This document shows, one piece after another, positions 1 through 12,731 of a stretch of DNA of 64,000 nt (position 1 is its first letter; each line of letters opens with the position of its first letter). The DNA is from Mycolicibacterium tusciae (GTDB lineage: Bacteria > Actinomycetota > Actinomycetes > Mycobacteriales > Mycobacteriaceae). The stretch is from positions 1-64,000 of the forward strand of contig NZ_MVIM01000002.1 of the NCBI RefSeq assembly GCF_002086795.1, given 5' to 3'. The translations under genes were made by a program, and so were the position numbers. The notes below the pieces were generated by a model. It had not been told where the DNA came from. It searched no databases and saw only the letters and a list, made by a program, of their open reading frames with translations.

Positions 1-96
1 GAAAAAGAGGCAGACCAAAAAACAACAACAAACAAAAACCACCAAACACACTATTGAGTTCTCAAACAACACACCCGGTTTTCAGGCAACCCTGCC
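1..96 (-). promoter_or_regulatory. rRNA operon leader (pre-16S, antitermination region)
   Basis: Read on the minus strand, this stretch contains TTGTTTGAGAACTCAATAG followed by T-rich blocks such as GTTTTTGTTTG and TTTTTTGG. This is the well-known mycobacterial pre-16S leader with its box B/box A/box C antitermination and processing elements. The 16S gene itself lies beyond the left edge. It sits just downstream of murA, the classical position of the mycobacterial rrnA operon. Confidence 0.85.
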
Positions 97-125
97 ACTG
101 TACTCCATGTGGTCAGAGAGGTCAA
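97..125 (-). promoter_or_regulatory. rRNA operon P1-type promoter
   Basis: On the minus strand a -35 TTGACC (120-125) and a -10 TACAGT (97-102) are separated by exactly 17 nt. The -10 is followed by GGCAGGGTTGC, the sequence I recall downstream of the -10 of mycobacterial rrn P1 promoters. It feeds the leader at 1-96. Confidence 0.85.
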
Positions 126-174
126 ACCCGGTCCGCCGATCCATTTGGACTGGGGCCCTTGGCTTCTGGAGAAA

Positions 175-203
175 ATAGTACGCCCTAAACGACCCAGTCC
201 CAA
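175..203 (-). promoter_or_regulatory. second, upstream rRNA operon promoter
   Basis: TTGGGA (198-203) and TACTAT (175-180) are spaced by 17 nt on the minus strand, between the murA stop codon and P1. Tandem promoters upstream of rrnA are typical of mycobacteria, more so in fast growers. This is inferred from spacing and position only. Confidence 0.6.
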
Positions 204-220
204 ACCCGGGCCTCCGAGCC

Positions 221-1474
221 CTACGCGATGCGCTCGATCTCCGCCCCAAGGCTGGTCAAATTCTCCACGAACAGCGGGTAACCACGGTCGATGTGGAACA
301 CGTCGTGGACTTCGGTGTCGCCGTCGGCGACCAGCCCGGCCAGGACCAACCCGGCGCCTGCACGGATGTCCGACGACCACACCGGAGCGCTGGACAACTG
401 CCGTATCCCCCGTATCACGGCGTGGTGACCGTCTGTGCGGGCGTCGGCGCCCAGCCGGATCATTTCCTCGACAAAGCGGAACCGCGCCTCGAAGACGTTC
501 TCGGTGATCATCGAGGTGCCGTCGGCGATGGACGCCAAGCCGATGGCCATCGGTTGCAGGTCCGTCGGGAAGCCCGGAAACGGCAGCGTGGCGACATTGA
601 CCGCCTTCGGCCGCTCGTACTGGACCACCCGGAACCCGTTGTCGTCCTGGGTGACGGTCGCGCCGGCATCGTGAAGCTTGTGCAGCACCAACTGCAGATG
701 CTGTGGGTCGACACCGGTGACGGAGATGTCCCCGCGGGTCATGGCGGCCGCAATACCCCATGTCGCCGCCACGATGCGGTCCCCGATGACCCGGTGCTCG
801 GTCGGATGCAGGCGGTCGACCCCCGTGATCGTCATGGTCGACGTGCCCGCCCCCGAGATCTGCGCGCCCATCTGGCTGAGCATCGTGCACAGATCGACGA
901 CGTCGGGCTCACGCGCGGCGTTGTGAATGGTCGTGACACCCTCGGCGAGGACCGCCGCCATCAAGATGTTCTCGGTGGCACCTACCGACGGGAACTCCAG
1001 CTGAATCTCTGCGCCTCGCAGGTGATCCGCCTCGGCGACAACGCAACCGTGTTCGATATTGCATCGCGCACCCAGCTGACGAAGTCCGGCCTGATGCATG
1101 TCCAGCGGCCGCGATCCGATCGCATCGCCGCCGGGCAGGGCAACCTTCGCGCGTTTGCAGCGCCCAACCAGCGGGCCGAGCACACATACTGATGCCCGGA
1201 ACTGACGGACCGCGGCGAAATCCGCGTCGTACTTGGGTTCATCGGGCGAGGTGATCCGCACGACGTCGCCCTCGAGCTCGACGGTCGCGCCGAGGCCGCG
1301 CAGCACCTCGGCCATTAGCGGCACGTCAAGGATGTCGGGACAGTTCGTGATCGTGCTGGTGCCCTCTGCCAGCAGCGATGCAGCCATCAGCTTCAGAACA
1401 CTATTCTTTGCCCCCCCGACGGCAACTTCGCCTGCTAACCGGTTTCCACCGGTCACCACGAATCGCTCGCTCAC
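221..1474 (-). CDS. murA: UDP-N-acetylglucosamine 1-carboxyvinyltransferase MurA
   Basis: Transfers enolpyruvate from PEP to UDP-GlcNAc, the first committed cytoplasmic step of peptidoglycan synthesis. The 417-residue length is normal for the family. The N-terminal GGAKNSVLK and the active-site loop around [11 protein letters not shown] (residues 113-123) are visible. The catalytic Cys of most MurA enzymes is replaced by Asp117, the mycobacterial state that goes with natural fosfomycin insensitivity. The start is GTG at 1474, seven bases after a -10 box, so the mRNA may be nearly leaderless. It lies directly upstream of the rRNA operon leader. Confidence 0.97.
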   Translation of the reverse strand: MSERFVVTGGNRLAGEVAVGGAKNSVLKLMAASLLAEGTSTITNCPDILDVPLMAEVLRGLGATVELEGDVVRITSPDEPKYDADFAAVRQFRASVCVLGPLVGRCKRAKVALPGGDAIGSRPLDMHQAGLRQLGARCNIEHGCVVAEADHLRGAEIQLEFPSVGATENILMAAVLAEGVTTIHNAAREPDVVDLCTMLSQMGAQISGAGTSTMTITGVDRLHPTEHRVIGDRIVAATWGIAAAMTRGDISVTGVDPQHLQLVLHKLHDAGATVTQDDNGFRVVQYERPKAVNVATLPFPGFPTDLQPMAIGLASIADGTSMITENVFEARFRFVEEMIRLGADARTDGHHAVIRGIRQLSSAPVWSSDIRAGAGLVLAGLVADGDTEVHDVFHIDRGYPLFVENLTSLGAEIERIA

Positions 1475-1481
1475 GCGGGTC

Positions 1482-1510
1482 AGTGTAAACAGCGCCGTGG
1501 GCCGTGTCAG
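1482..1510 (-). promoter_or_regulatory. murA promoter
   Basis: Minus-strand CTGACA (1505-1510) and TACACT (1482-1487) are 17 nt apart. The GTG start of murA begins 7 nt after the -10 and no ribosome-binding site fits in between. Confidence 0.65.
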
Positions 1511-1542
1511 TTTCCCGACAGCTTTCCAGCCACCTTCTCCGG

Positions 1543-1548
1543 TACGGT
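1543..1548 (+). promoter_or_regulatory. -10 box of the leaderless adenosyltransferase gene
   Basis: TACGGT is followed by six bases and then the ATG at 1555, so the predicted transcription start coincides with the start codon. There is no Shine-Dalgarno sequence and no clear -35. Confidence 0.45.
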
Positions 1549-1554
1549 TTCCAC

Positions 1555-2121
1555 ATGGCAGTTCATCTGACCCGTATCTACACGCGGACGGGTGATGACG
1601 GAACCACTGGACTCAGCGATTTCAGCAGGGTGTCAAAGAATGACGCCCGGCTCGCGGCCTACGCCGACTGTGACGAAACCAACGCAGCCATCGGCGTGGC
1701 GGTCTCTTTGGGGAACCCCAGTGACCAAGTTCTCAAGGTTCTCAGGCAGATTCAGAACGATCTCTTCGACGCAGGTGCGGACCTGTCCACGCCGGTGGTC
1801 GAGAACCCCGAACATCCACCGCTGCGGATCTCGCAGAGCTATATAGACCGGCTCGAGGCGTGGTGCGACGAATTCAACGCGGATTTACCTGCGTTGAATT
1901 CCTTTGTACTGCCTGGCGGTTCACCGCTATCTGCGTTGCTGCATGTCGCCCGAACCGTGACGCGGCGGGCCGAACGGTCGGCGTGGGTTGCGGTAGAAAC
2001 GCACGGTGAAACCGTCAGCGTGCTACCGGCCAAGTACCTCAACCGGCTCTCGGACCTGCTGTTCATTCTGTCCAGGGCAGCCAACCCCGACGGCGATGTA
2101 CTTTGGAAACCGGGCGGATGA
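1555..2121 (+). CDS. PduO-type ATP:cob(I)alamin adenosyltransferase
   Basis: Converts cob(I)alamin and ATP to adenosylcobalamin, the cofactor of enzymes such as methylmalonyl-CoA mutase. The 188-residue protein carries the PduO N-terminal signature [19 protein letters not shown] (residues 9-27) and the conserved helical core with the RTVTRRAER segment. An upstream in-frame start at 1504 is rejected because homology begins at [10 protein letters not shown], preceded only by a -10 box, which suggests a leaderless mRNA. It is divergent from murA, as is Rv1314c in M. tuberculosis. Confidence 0.9.
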   Translation: MAVHLTRIYTRTGDDGTTGLSDFSRVSKNDARLAAYADCDETNAAIGVAVSLGNPSDQVLKVLRQIQNDLFDAGADLSTPVVENPEHPPLRISQSYIDRLEAWCDEFNADLPALNSFVLPGGSPLSALLHVARTVTRRAERSAWVAVETHGETVSVLPAKYLNRLSDLLFILSRAANPDGDVLWKPGG

Positions 2122-2146
2122 GAGACAAACCAGGTCCCGCAACAGG

Positions 2147-2593
2147 TTAAGACGTGCGACGTCGTGCGCGTGGCGACGGCCTCGACTCGACCCACGACAA
2201 GAAGGCCGTCAACGCGCCTCGATCCAATGCCACCTCATAGCCGCGTCGGCGCTCGGGGCTGGAGTCTCGCAGCTCGAGGACCACGATTTCGTCTGTCATG
2301 ATGTCGAACTCGTCACCCCGGGGGGCACGCCGTGACACGATCTCCAACCCTCGCCGGCTCAGCGTGCGATCGGGCCACCACCGGATGCTGGACAGCCGAT
2401 AGAAGCCGGCTTCCCCACCGCGATACCGCATTACGCCGTGCCGCCACCCGTGCCCACCAACGGCAGGAACATCACGCAAGATCGCGGCTGTACCGCCGAC
2501 CTGCCGAAGCTTCCACAACCGGTAACACATCATGGCGACGGCCGCCAGCAGCACGCCAATCAGCGCGACCATGACGAACATGGACACGCTCAT
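2147..2593 (-). CDS. DUF2550 membrane-anchored protein
   Basis: A 148-residue protein of unknown function. Residues 1-27 form one hydrophobic membrane anchor (MSVSMFVMVALIGVLLAAVA), followed by a basic soluble domain with WRHGVMRYRGGEAGFYRLSS and SIRWWPDRTLSRRG, features of the actinobacterial DUF2550 family. It starts 7 nt after the stop of atpC and is probably the last gene of the atp operon, matching Rv1312. It converges with the adenosyltransferase gene. Confidence 0.85.
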   Translation of the reverse strand: MSVSMFVMVALIGVLLAAVAMMCYRLWKLRQVGGTAAILRDVPAVGGHGWRHGVMRYRGGEAGFYRLSSIRWWPDRTLSRRGLEIVSRRAPRGDEFDIMTDEIVVLELRDSSPERRRGYEVALDRGALTAFLSWVESRPSPRARRRTS

Positions 2594-2600
2594 CGGCTGG

Positions 2601-2966
2601 CTAGTCGATCTGGCCTAGAGCGCGCAAGCGCGCTCTGCCCCAGGCCGCGGTGCGCTCGTCGTCAGACTCGGAGTCCTGCTTTGCGCTGTCGCCGTTGATC
2701 TCTGACTCGAACTCGGCGTTCTCGACGAGGATCCGAACCGTCTCCTCGGTGACCGAGAGAAATCCACCGTCAACCGCGATCCTCAGATCGTCTTCGCCTT
2801 CGCGCTCGACGCGCACCATCGCGTCGTCCACGAGCTGAGCCACCAGCGGGATGTGATGCGGCAGGATGCCGATCTCACCGGCGGTGGTTCGGGTGAAAAC
2901 GAACGAGGCCTCACCCGACCAGAGCTCGCGCTCGACGGCGACGATCTCTACGGTCATTTCGGCCAT
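2601..2966 (-). CDS. atpC: F1F0 ATP synthase subunit epsilon
   Basis: Central-stalk subunit of the F1 sector that regulates ATP hydrolysis. The 121 residues match the short mycobacterial form. The N-terminal beta-sandwich is recognisable from [16 protein letters not shown] and [11 protein letters not shown]. The short C-terminal helix ([19 protein letters not shown]) lacks the long regulatory helical hairpin of E. coli epsilon. It lies 3 nt after atpD and is translated from the atp operon mRNA. Confidence 0.97.
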   Translation of the reverse strand: MAEMTVEIVAVERELWSGEASFVFTRTTAGEIGILPHHIPLVAQLVDDAMVRVEREGEDDLRIAVDGGFLSVTEETVRILVENAEFESEINGDSAKQDSESDDERTAAWGRARLRALGQID

Positions 2967-2969
2967 GAG

Positions 2970-4505
<1,536 letters not shown>

Positions 4506-4514
4506 CTACGGGGC

Positions 4515-5444
4515 TTACTTGGCGTCGGCCAGCGCGTTGGCGCCGCCGACGATCTCGCTGATTTCCTGGGTGATCTGCGCCTGACGTTCACGGTTCGCCA
4601 TCAAGGTGAGGTCCTTGATCAAGTCGTCGGCGTTATCGGTGGCGGACTTCATCGCTCGGCGCCGAGACGCCGATTCCGACGCGGCTGCTTCCAGCAGCGC
4701 GGCGTAGACGCGAGTCGCGACGTAGCGCGGTAGCAGCGCGTCGAACAACGTCTCCGGGTCAGGCTCGAACGAGAACAGCGTGTGCGGACCGTCTTCGGGC
4801 GACTCGTCTTCCACGTACTCGACCACCATCGGCGCGATGCGTCGCGCCACCGCGCTCTGCGAAAGCATCGACTTGAACTCGGTGAACACGATGTGCAGTT
4901 CGTCGACTCCGAGGATGCCGTCCTCGCCGGGGTCATCGTCATCGTCGTCGGCACCGGACATGAACGCTGTCACCAGGGTGTCGGCGATCTCACGCGCTTG
5001 CTCGTAGGTGGGCCGCTCAGAGAATCCCGTCCACGATTCCGTCACCTCACGCTGCCGGAAGCTGTAGTAGCCCAACGCCTTACGGCCGACCGTGTAGAGC
5101 ACCGGGCTCTTGCCCTCTTCACGCAACAGCGCGAACAGTTCCTCGGACTGGCGCAGCACGTTGGCGTTGTAGGCACCGCAGAGACCACGATCCGACGACA
5201 CCACCAACACAGCCGCTCGCTTCGGGTTGTCCCGTTGGACCAGCAACGGGTGGTCCAGCGCGCTGGCGCTGGCGAGTTCAGTGAGCATGCTGGTGATCTC
5301 GGTCGCAAAAGGCCGAGCGGCCTCGACTCGCGCCTGCGCCTTGGCGATCCGCGACGTGGCGATCAGTTCCTGGGCCTTGGTGATCTTCTTGATCGACCCC
5401 GCGGAACGGATGCGCCCACGTAGCTCGCGCAGTGTTGCAGCCAT
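4515..5444 (-). CDS. atpG: F1F0 ATP synthase subunit gamma
   Basis: Rotor shaft of F1, 309 residues. The N-terminal coiled coil ([20 protein letters not shown]) and the C-terminal helix ([20 protein letters not shown]) are typical. The acidic insertion [13 protein letters not shown] near residue 170 corresponds to the gamma-loop described for mycobacteria, which is absent from most bacteria and is linked to low ATP hydrolysis. It lies in the atp operon between atpA and atpD. Confidence 0.97.
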   Translation of the reverse strand: MAATLRELRGRIRSAGSIKKITKAQELIATSRIAKAQARVEAARPFATEITSMLTELASASALDHPLLVQRDNPKRAAVLVVSSDRGLCGAYNANVLRQSEELFALLREEGKSPVLYTVGRKALGYYSFRQREVTESWTGFSERPTYEQAREIADTLVTAFMSGADDDDDDPGEDGILGVDELHIVFTEFKSMLSQSAVARRIAPMVVEYVEDESPEDGPHTLFSFEPDPETLFDALLPRYVATRVYAALLEAAASESASRRRAMKSATDNADDLIKDLTLMANRERQAQITQEISEIVGGANALADAK

Positions 5445-5471
5445 CTAGGTTCTCCAGACCCTTTCGGTGTC

Positions 5472-7115
5472 TTACTTCTTGCCGGCCTTGCGGACCTTGA
5501 CGGTTTCTTTCTCCACGTCTTCTTCGTCCATGGCCTCTGCGTCGGCCTCGTTCACCACGACCGAGCTGCCGTCGCTTGCCGAGAAGCCCTTCTTGAACTC
5601 GTTGATGACGTCGGAGAGCTTCTTCTCGTCCTCCTCGGAGAGCTTCTTGGTCTCCCGGATCCCCTTGAGGATGCCGTCGTGGGACGCCCTGACATGCTCG
5701 AGCAATTCCTGCTCGAAGCGCGAGACGTCTTCGATCGGAACCGAATCCAGGTGACCACCGGTGCCGAGGTAGATCGACACAACCTGATCCTCGACTGAGT
5801 ACGGCGAGTATTGGGGCTGCTTGAGCAGCTCCACCAGGCGGGCGCCGCGGTCGAGCTGCGCCTTGGAGGCCGCATCGAGATCCGAGGCGAAGGCGGCGAA
5901 GGACTCGAGTTCGCGGTACTGCGAAAGCTCGAGGCGCAACGAACCGGCGACCTCCTTCATTGCCTTGATCTGAGCAGCGCCGCCGACTCGGGACACCGAA
6001 ACACCGACGTTGATGGCCGGACGCACGCCCTGGTTGAACAGGTCGGACTCCAGGAAGCACTGTCCGTCGGTGATCGAGATGACGTTGGTCGGGATGAAGG
6101 CCGAGATGTCGTTGGCCTTGGTCTCGATGATCGGCAGGCCGGTCATCGAGCCACCACCCAGTTCATCGGACAGCTTCGCGCAACGCTCCAGGAGCCGCGA
6201 GTGGAGGTAAAACACGTCGCCGGGGAAGGCCTCGCGGCCCGGCGGGCGACGCAGCAGCAGCGAGATCGCGCGGTAGGCGTCGGCCTGCTTGGACAGGTCG
6301 TCGAACACGATGAGCACGTGCTTGCCGTCGTACATCCAGTGCTGACCGATGGCCGAACCGGTGTAGGGCGCAAGCCATTTGAAGCCGGCGGCGTCGGAGG
6401 CCGGTGCCGCGACGATGGTGGTGTACTCCATCGCGCCACCGTCTTCGAGGGCACGCTTCACACTTGCGATCGTGGTGCCCTTCTGGCCGATCGCGACGTA
6501 GACGCAGCGCACCTGCTGCCCGGGGTCACCCGTCTCCCACGCCTCACGCTGGTTGAGGATGGTGTCGACGCAGACAGCGGTCTTGCCGGTCTTGCGGTCG
6601 CCGATGATCAGCTGACGCTGGCCGCGCCCGATCGGTGTCATGGCGTCGATGGCCTTGATGCCAGTCTGCAGCGGCTCCGAGACGCCCTGGCGCTGAACCA
6701 CAGACGGCGCCTGCAGCTCGAGCGCGCGACGGGTGTCGGACTCGATGTCGCCCTGTCCGTCGATCGGGTCTCCGAGGGGGTTGATGACGCGTCCGAGGAA
6801 GGCATCACCAACCGGCACCGAAAGCACGTCGCCGGTGCGCTTGACTTGCTGGCCCTCTTCGATCTTCTCGAAGTCGCCGAGGATCACGGCGCCGATGCTG
6901 TGCTCGTCGAGGTTCAGCGCCACCCCGAGCACGCCGCCGGGGAACTCGAGGAGCTCCTGCGTCATGACGGAGGGGAGGCCCTCGACGTGGGCAATACCGT
7001 CGCCTGCATCGATGACGGTGCCGATCTCTTCCCGCTCGGTGTCGGCGGAAAACGAGGATACGTAATCCTCGATGGCACCTTCGATGTCAGCAGCGGAGAT
7101 GGTCAACTCTGCCAT
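5472..7115 (-). CDS. atpA: F1F0 ATP synthase subunit alpha
   Basis: Non-catalytic nucleotide-binding subunit of F1, 547 residues. The P-loop [10 protein letters not shown] and the [17 protein letters not shown] segment identify it. The last 35 or so residues ([20 protein letters not shown] onward) are the mycobacterial C-terminal extension that is known to suppress ATP hydrolysis. AGGAAG lies upstream of the ATG. A 497-aa open frame on the opposite strand is only its codon-bias shadow. Confidence 0.98.
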   Translation of the reverse strand: MAELTISAADIEGAIEDYVSSFSADTEREEIGTVIDAGDGIAHVEGLPSVMTQELLEFPGGVLGVALNLDEHSIGAVILGDFEKIEEGQQVKRTGDVLSVPVGDAFLGRVINPLGDPIDGQGDIESDTRRALELQAPSVVQRQGVSEPLQTGIKAIDAMTPIGRGQRQLIIGDRKTGKTAVCVDTILNQREAWETGDPGQQVRCVYVAIGQKGTTIASVKRALEDGGAMEYTTIVAAPASDAAGFKWLAPYTGSAIGQHWMYDGKHVLIVFDDLSKQADAYRAISLLLRRPPGREAFPGDVFYLHSRLLERCAKLSDELGGGSMTGLPIIETKANDISAFIPTNVISITDGQCFLESDLFNQGVRPAINVGVSVSRVGGAAQIKAMKEVAGSLRLELSQYRELESFAAFASDLDAASKAQLDRGARLVELLKQPQYSPYSVEDQVVSIYLGTGGHLDSVPIEDVSRFEQELLEHVRASHDGILKGIRETKKLSEEDEKKLSDVINEFKKGFSASDGSSVVVNEADAEAMDEEDVEKETVKVRKAGKK

Positions 7116-7165
7116 GGTTTTTCGTCTTCCTACCTAGCGTTAACGGGTGGTCTAGTTGTGTTCGG

Positions 7166-8500
7166 TCAGTCCGGCAGCTGGCTCTCGGCAGCCGCCAGCC
7201 GAGAGGCGATCGAGCCGTCGATCACCTCGTCGCCGACGGTGATGGAGAGCCCGCCGAGCAGATCTGGGTCGACGTGCAACTGCACGGCCACTGGGTGCCC
7301 GTAGATCCGGGTGAGCACCTCGCTCAGCCGGGTGTGTTGCGCATCGGAGAGGTCGGCCGCGGCGGTCACGTGGGCCACGATCTCCCCTCGCCGTGCGACA
7401 GCCAATTCGGCCAGGTCGACGACGGCCTCATCAGCACGTTCGCCGCGCAGCAACGTCACGGTCTGCTTGAGCAGAGCCTTGGCCGTCTGGTTGACGTCGT
7501 CGCTTTCGAGCACCTTGTCCAGCAAGGCGACTCGACGGTCCGCAGGAATGGTGTAGTCGCTCAGCAGCGAGGTCAGCTTCGGCTGGGAATCGAGGATGCG
7601 CCCGAACCGGAACAGCTGATCCTCCACCTCGTCGACCTCACCGTTGACTTCCGCGAGCTTCAGCAGCGCCAGCCGTGCGATGTGTTCGATGCCTACAAGA
7701 AGGTCGGCGTCGGCCGACCAGCGCTGAGATACCGCCGTCCGCAAGAGCTCCAGCGTGTGGCTGTCCACCTCGCCCGAGAACAGCCGCTCGATCAGAGTCA
7801 TCTTGGCGTGCGAGTTGTCGCTCGGTTCTGCGAGGTGCTTTGTCAAGCCCGGCTGGGCCACGAGGAGCCTGACCACAGAAGTAAGTTCGTCGGCGAGCGT
7901 GGTGAGACCGGGTTCGCGCAGTCGGCCCGCCACGTTGTCGAACTCTTCGGTCAGTGCGGCCATCGCCTGCCTGCTGGCAGCACGCAGCCTGACCGATGCC
8001 CCGGTTTCGATGGTCGCGGTCGACGAGGACATGCCGTCGAGGTCGTCGATGAAGCGATCGACCGTCGAGGCCTGGGCTGCGGGATCGGCAACGTGCGCAC
8101 GCACCAGATCGGCGGCCTTTTGCACGGCACCCTCGCCCAGGCCATTACGAAGCTGCCGGATGGTCTGCTGACGCAGCAGATGGACCTGCTGTTCGCCTTG
8201 GGCCTTGATCCGCTCGGCGTCGGTACCCGCCTGCTCCTGCAGCTGGGCGGCGATGCGCTCGGAATCATGCCGCGCCTCGTCGGTCACCTTCGCCGATTCG
8301 GCTTTGGCATCCTCGACCGCGCGGGCGTGCATCGCGTCGGCGTCTTCGAGTTTCTTCGCCGCCTCGGCGCTCTCTTCGAGGGCGGCACGGATAGCGTCCT
8401 GCTGCTTGCGCATCATGTCGCGCACCAGCGGGACAACCCACTTCATGAGGATGAAGACGATGACCGCGAAGCCGATCAGCTGGCCGATGAAAGTCGACAT
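7166..8500 (-). CDS. atpFH: F1F0 ATP synthase b-delta fusion subunit
   Basis: One 444-residue protein combines a b-like stator part with subunit delta, as in all mycobacteria. Residues 1-20 form a membrane segment ([20 protein letters not shown]), residues about 30-160 a charged coiled coil, and residues about 170-444 the delta domain, ending in [20 protein letters not shown]. The peripheral stator stalk therefore uses this fusion together with the separate b subunit. The start codon directly abuts the atpF stop (TAGATG). Confidence 0.95.
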   Translation of the reverse strand: MSTFIGQLIGFAVIVFILMKWVVPLVRDMMRKQQDAIRAALEESAEAAKKLEDADAMHARAVEDAKAESAKVTDEARHDSERIAAQLQEQAGTDAERIKAQGEQQVHLLRQQTIRQLRNGLGEGAVQKAADLVRAHVADPAAQASTVDRFIDDLDGMSSSTATIETGASVRLRAASRQAMAALTEEFDNVAGRLREPGLTTLADELTSVVRLLVAQPGLTKHLAEPSDNSHAKMTLIERLFSGEVDSHTLELLRTAVSQRWSADADLLVGIEHIARLALLKLAEVNGEVDEVEDQLFRFGRILDSQPKLTSLLSDYTIPADRRVALLDKVLESDDVNQTAKALLKQTVTLLRGERADEAVVDLAELAVARRGEIVAHVTAAADLSDAQHTRLSEVLTRIYGHPVAVQLHVDPDLLGGLSITVGDEVIDGSIASRLAAAESQLPD

Positions 8501-9001
8501 CTATTGCTTCCCACCTGGTTTCACGTCGACGCCGAGAATCTTGCTGGCGAGCGTGGCGGACAGCCCGTCGACCGAGGAGTACAGCTCGGTCTGAGTTGCC
8601 GCACCCTGCGCCGACAGCCGCTGTTCGGCGTCCTGCAGGGTGCTGGCGACCTCGCCATTGGCCTCCGCGCGCTTCTCGTCGATGACCTTGCGCCCCGACG
8701 TACGAGCCTGGTCGCGGATGGCCGACGCCTCACTGCGCGCGCCGGCCATCTTCTCGTCGTAGTCGGCTTGTGCGGCCGCGAGCTGCTCAGCCGACTTGCG
8801 GTTGTCGGCCGCCGTCTTCGCCAGCATGGCTTCCCGTGCGGCGAGCACCTTGCCGACCGGCGGCACCACCCATTTCCAGATCACCGCGAGGGTGATCAGG
8901 AAGATGAGCAGCACCGCGAAGAAGGTGCCGTTGGGGACCAGAAAGTTGCTCTGTCCCCCGCCTTCTTCCGCGGCGAGGATCGTCGTGGTCAGTTCGGTCA
9001 T
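8501..9001 (-). CDS. atpF: F1F0 ATP synthase subunit b
   Basis: Stator stalk subunit, 166 residues. A membrane helix (residues about 22-46, [20 protein letters not shown]) is followed by a long Ala/Glu/Lys-rich coiled coil that pairs with the b-delta fusion protein. It starts 9 nt after atpE and its stop codon touches the atpFH start, which suggests translational coupling. Confidence 0.95.
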   Translation of the reverse strand: MTELTTTILAAEEGGGQSNFLVPNGTFFAVLLIFLITLAVIWKWVVPPVGKVLAAREAMLAKTAADNRKSAEQLAAAQADYDEKMAGARSEASAIRDQARTSGRKVIDEKRAEANGEVASTLQDAEQRLSAQGAATQTELYSSVDGLSATLASKILGVDVKPGGKQ

Positions 9002-9010
9002 GCTGTCGAA

Positions 9011-10159
<1,149 letters not shown>

Positions 10160-10606
10160 TCAACCCTTCGAATCCGTGTCCACGTAATCCAGACCGTCGC
10201 TTCGGATCTTCTTCATCACCGGAATGCTGGTGCTCATCACCAGTAGCGCCTGGAAGATCGCAAGTCCGAACACCACCCCGAGCCCGCCGTTGGTCCTGAA
10301 GACGAAGGCGATGGTGAGCGCGATCGCGGTGATCACAAGCAACCTCGCCGCCGAGTTCAGCGCCATCTTCTTCTTCAGCGGGTGTTCCTCAGCGGTGATC
10401 GACTCCACCGCCCGCTTCACCAAGAGGGCGTTGAGCAAACCGAGACCCAGTCCGACACCGAAGAAAACACCGAAGAACGGATGGCCGGTGAACCAGGCCG
10501 CGGCGACCGCGACGGCGGTGAGCGCCACGCAGACGATGAGCAGCCGCAATGGCCGGAACGCAACCGACGGAAACACCAACGGCGCGTCATGCCCTGGCGT
10601 CGTCAC
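10160..10606 (-). CDS. AtpI-like membrane protein, first gene of the atp operon
   Basis: A 148-residue protein with four hydrophobic segments and a central [19 protein letters not shown] motif, at the position of Rv1303 in M. tuberculosis. It corresponds to the poorly conserved subunit I thought to help assemble the c ring. Start GTG at 10606 after GAGGTG. The C-terminus has a charged [15 protein letters not shown] tail. Confidence 0.8.
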   Translation of the reverse strand: MTTPGHDAPLVFPSVAFRPLRLLIVCVALTAVAVAAAWFTGHPFFGVFFGVGLGLGLLNALLVKRAVESITAEEHPLKKKMALNSAARLLVITAIALTIAFVFRTNGGLGVVFGLAIFQALLVMSTSIPVMKKIRSDGLDYVDTDSKG

Positions 10607-10804
10607 TGCTTCACCTCAATCCCGCGGTCAGAGGAAGTTGCCAAATGATTTCTGTGAGTGGCGCCCCGAGCGTATCGGAGTGCATCGGGCCCACTGGAAT
10701 CACCCTGGGGTCGCTCCCTTTGTCGGTCGTTGTTCCGCGCCGATCGGTGGCTCACCGATGGCCCGGAGGCCGGCAACCCGCGAGGTTTTTCGGGTTCTGA
10801 CTGC

Positions 10805-10810
10805 ACCCTA
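10805..10810 (-). promoter_or_regulatory. candidate extended -10 of the atp operon
   Basis: In the 234-bp gap between wecA and atpI the minus strand reads TGTTAGGGT, an extended -10 (TGnTAnnnT) without a good -35. A 7-bp hairpin (ATCGGTG/CACCGAT, 10743-10759) lies downstream in the untranslated leader. Weak evidence. Confidence 0.3.
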
Positions 10811-10840
10811 ACACATGGTGAGAGCCATAAAAGACGTCTA

Positions 10841-12043
10841 CTACTTTTTGTCGTACAGTTCATCTGGTTGACCGTCTCGGCGGCGCAACAGCGGGATGAG
10901 AGTAACCACGATCGCGACCAGAATCGCTGCCAGCATGACGGCACCGGTGTAGCGCGGATCGAAGAAAATCGTGCTGGCGGCGCCGACCGCGATGATGCCC
11001 ACCCACAAGTAGATCAGCAGCACCACCCGCCGGTGCGAATGACCGATGTGAAGCAGCCTGTGGTGCAGGTGCATCTTGTCGGGGCTGAACGGGCTGCGAC
11101 CCGCGCGGGTGCGCCGCACGATCGCCAACAGCATGTCCAGCGCTGGCACGAACAGCACGGCAACCACCAACAGGAACGGCGACAGCAAGGCGAACACATC
11201 GCGGGCGCCGTATGCGGTCTGAGATATCGGTCCCGCGGCCGTCGTCGAGGCCGCGGCGAGCATCAGGCCGATCAGCATCGAACCCGAGTCGCCCATGAAG
11301 ATTTTGGCGGGGTGGAAGTTGTGCGGCAGGAATCCCAGGCATGCTCCGGCGAGCACCACCGAGATCACGGCAGGCGGATAGAACAGGACATCGCCGCCGT
11401 GATCGCGCAGCAGCCCGATCGAGAAGATGCAGATGGCCGATGCGGTGATCAGGCCAAGGCCTGCGGCGAGGCCGTCCAGCCCGTCGACGAAGTTCATGGC
11501 GTTGACGATCGCGACGGTCAGCGCCAGCGTCAGCAGGATCGACGACACCTGGTCGAGCACGATGGTGCCGACACCGGGGATGTAGAGCACGCTCCACGCG
11601 ACGCCCATCGTGACAAGCACACTGGCCGCGGTGATCTGGCCGGCGAACTTCGTCAGTGCATCCAGTCCCCATCTGTCGTCGATCAGACCGATCGCCATGA
11701 TGAGCCCGCCGGCGACCACGACTGCGGGCATTCCCGACGAGTACACGAACCCACGGGTGAGCGCCGGAAGCTGCGACGCCAGCAGCACGGCGCAGACCAC
11801 GCCGACGTACATCGCCAGCCCGCCCATCCGCGGCGTCGGCTGCAGATGAACGTCGCGTTCGCGCGGATAGGCCACCGCCCCGAGACGGCGGGCGATGACG
11901 CGCACCCATCCCGTAGCGAAATAGGTGATGATCGCTGCGGTGAGTCCGACCAGCGCGAGCTCGCGAAGCGGGACGCCTGCACCGCGATCGTTGAGCGCCA
12001 GCAGACTGTCTGCCGCGTAGATCACCGATGAACCGTATGCCAT
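10841..12043 (-). CDS. wecA: polyprenyl-phosphate GlcNAc-1-phosphate transferase WecA
   Basis: Transfers GlcNAc-1-phosphate from UDP-GlcNAc to decaprenyl phosphate, which starts the linker joining arabinogalactan to peptidoglycan. The 400-residue polytopic membrane protein shows the family motifs TPRMGG, NFVDGLDGLAAG and FMGDSGSMLIG, plus the basic HLHHRL loop. It precedes the atp operon on the same strand, as Rv1302 does. Only a weak ribosome-binding site (GAAG) precedes the ATG. Confidence 0.95.
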   Translation of the reverse strand: MAYGSSVIYAADSLLALNDRGAGVPLRELALVGLTAAIITYFATGWVRVIARRLGAVAYPRERDVHLQPTPRMGGLAMYVGVVCAVLLASQLPALTRGFVYSSGMPAVVVAGGLIMAIGLIDDRWGLDALTKFAGQITAASVLVTMGVAWSVLYIPGVGTIVLDQVSSILLTLALTVAIVNAMNFVDGLDGLAAGLGLITASAICIFSIGLLRDHGGDVLFYPPAVISVVLAGACLGFLPHNFHPAKIFMGDSGSMLIGLMLAAASTTAAGPISQTAYGARDVFALLSPFLLVVAVLFVPALDMLLAIVRRTRAGRSPFSPDKMHLHHRLLHIGHSHRRVVLLIYLWVGIIAVGAASTIFFDPRYTGAVMLAAILVAIVVTLIPLLRRRDGQPDELYDKK

Positions 12044-12064
12044 GTTGCTTCAGGTCGCCCCGGA

Positions 12065-12718
12065 TCAGTCCGTCAACGTCGCCGCGTCGACGCCGAGCAC
12101 TTTCGCCACCGCGTCGACGGTGACCGGCCCCTGGCGCAGCACCTTGGGATGTGCACCGGTCAGGTCCACGATCGTCGACGCCGCCTGCTGCTGCGACGGT
12201 CCGGCGTCGAGGTAGACCTCGACGAGGTCGCCGAGTTGGTCGCGCGCGTCTTTCGCGGTGACGGCGGGGGGCTGACCCGAGATGTTCGCGCTCGACACCG
12301 CCATCGGCCCGACCGCGCGTAGCAGCTCGATGGCCACCGGGTGCAGCGGCATGCGCACCATGACGGTGCCGTGCGCGTCGCCTAGGTCCCATTGCAGTGA
12401 CGGCGCCTGCCGCACCACGAGACTGAGGGCACCAGGCCAGAAGGCGCGGATGAGTTCGCGGGCGGTGTTCGGGACGGAGTACACCAGCCCCTCGATCGTG
12501 TGCCAGGACCCGACGAGCACCGGGACGGGCATGTCGCGACCGCGACCCTTGGCCGACAGTAGAGCCGAAACGGCCTCGCTGTCGAACGCGTCGGCGCCGA
12601 TGCCGTAGACGGTGTCGGTCGGCATCACCACCAGACTGCCGCCCTTGACCGCGCTGACGGCCGAGGCGATACCGATCGCCCGCGTCTGCTCATCGAGGCA
12701 GTCGAACATCTCCGTCAT
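12065..12718 (-). CDS. Sua5/YrdC L-threonylcarbamoyladenylate synthase
   Basis: Makes threonylcarbamoyl-AMP from threonine, bicarbonate and ATP for the t6A37 modification of ANN-decoding tRNAs. The 217-residue protein has the YrdC nucleotide/threonine pocket: GGSLVVMPTDTVYGIGADAF, KGRGRDMPVPVLVGS, and AVSSANISGQPPA. It lies between prmC and wecA with 13- and 21-nt gaps, so it is probably co-transcribed with prfA-prmC. Confidence 0.92.
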   Translation of the reverse strand: MTEMFDCLDEQTRAIGIASAVSAVKGGSLVVMPTDTVYGIGADAFDSEAVSALLSAKGRGRDMPVPVLVGSWHTIEGLVYSVPNTARELIRAFWPGALSLVVRQAPSLQWDLGDAHGTVMVRMPLHPVAIELLRAVGPMAVSSANISGQPPAVTAKDARDQLGDLVEVYLDAGPSQQQAASTIVDLTGAHPKVLRQGPVTVDAVAKVLGVDAATLTD

Positions 12719-12731
12719 GAAGTCCAGTTTC

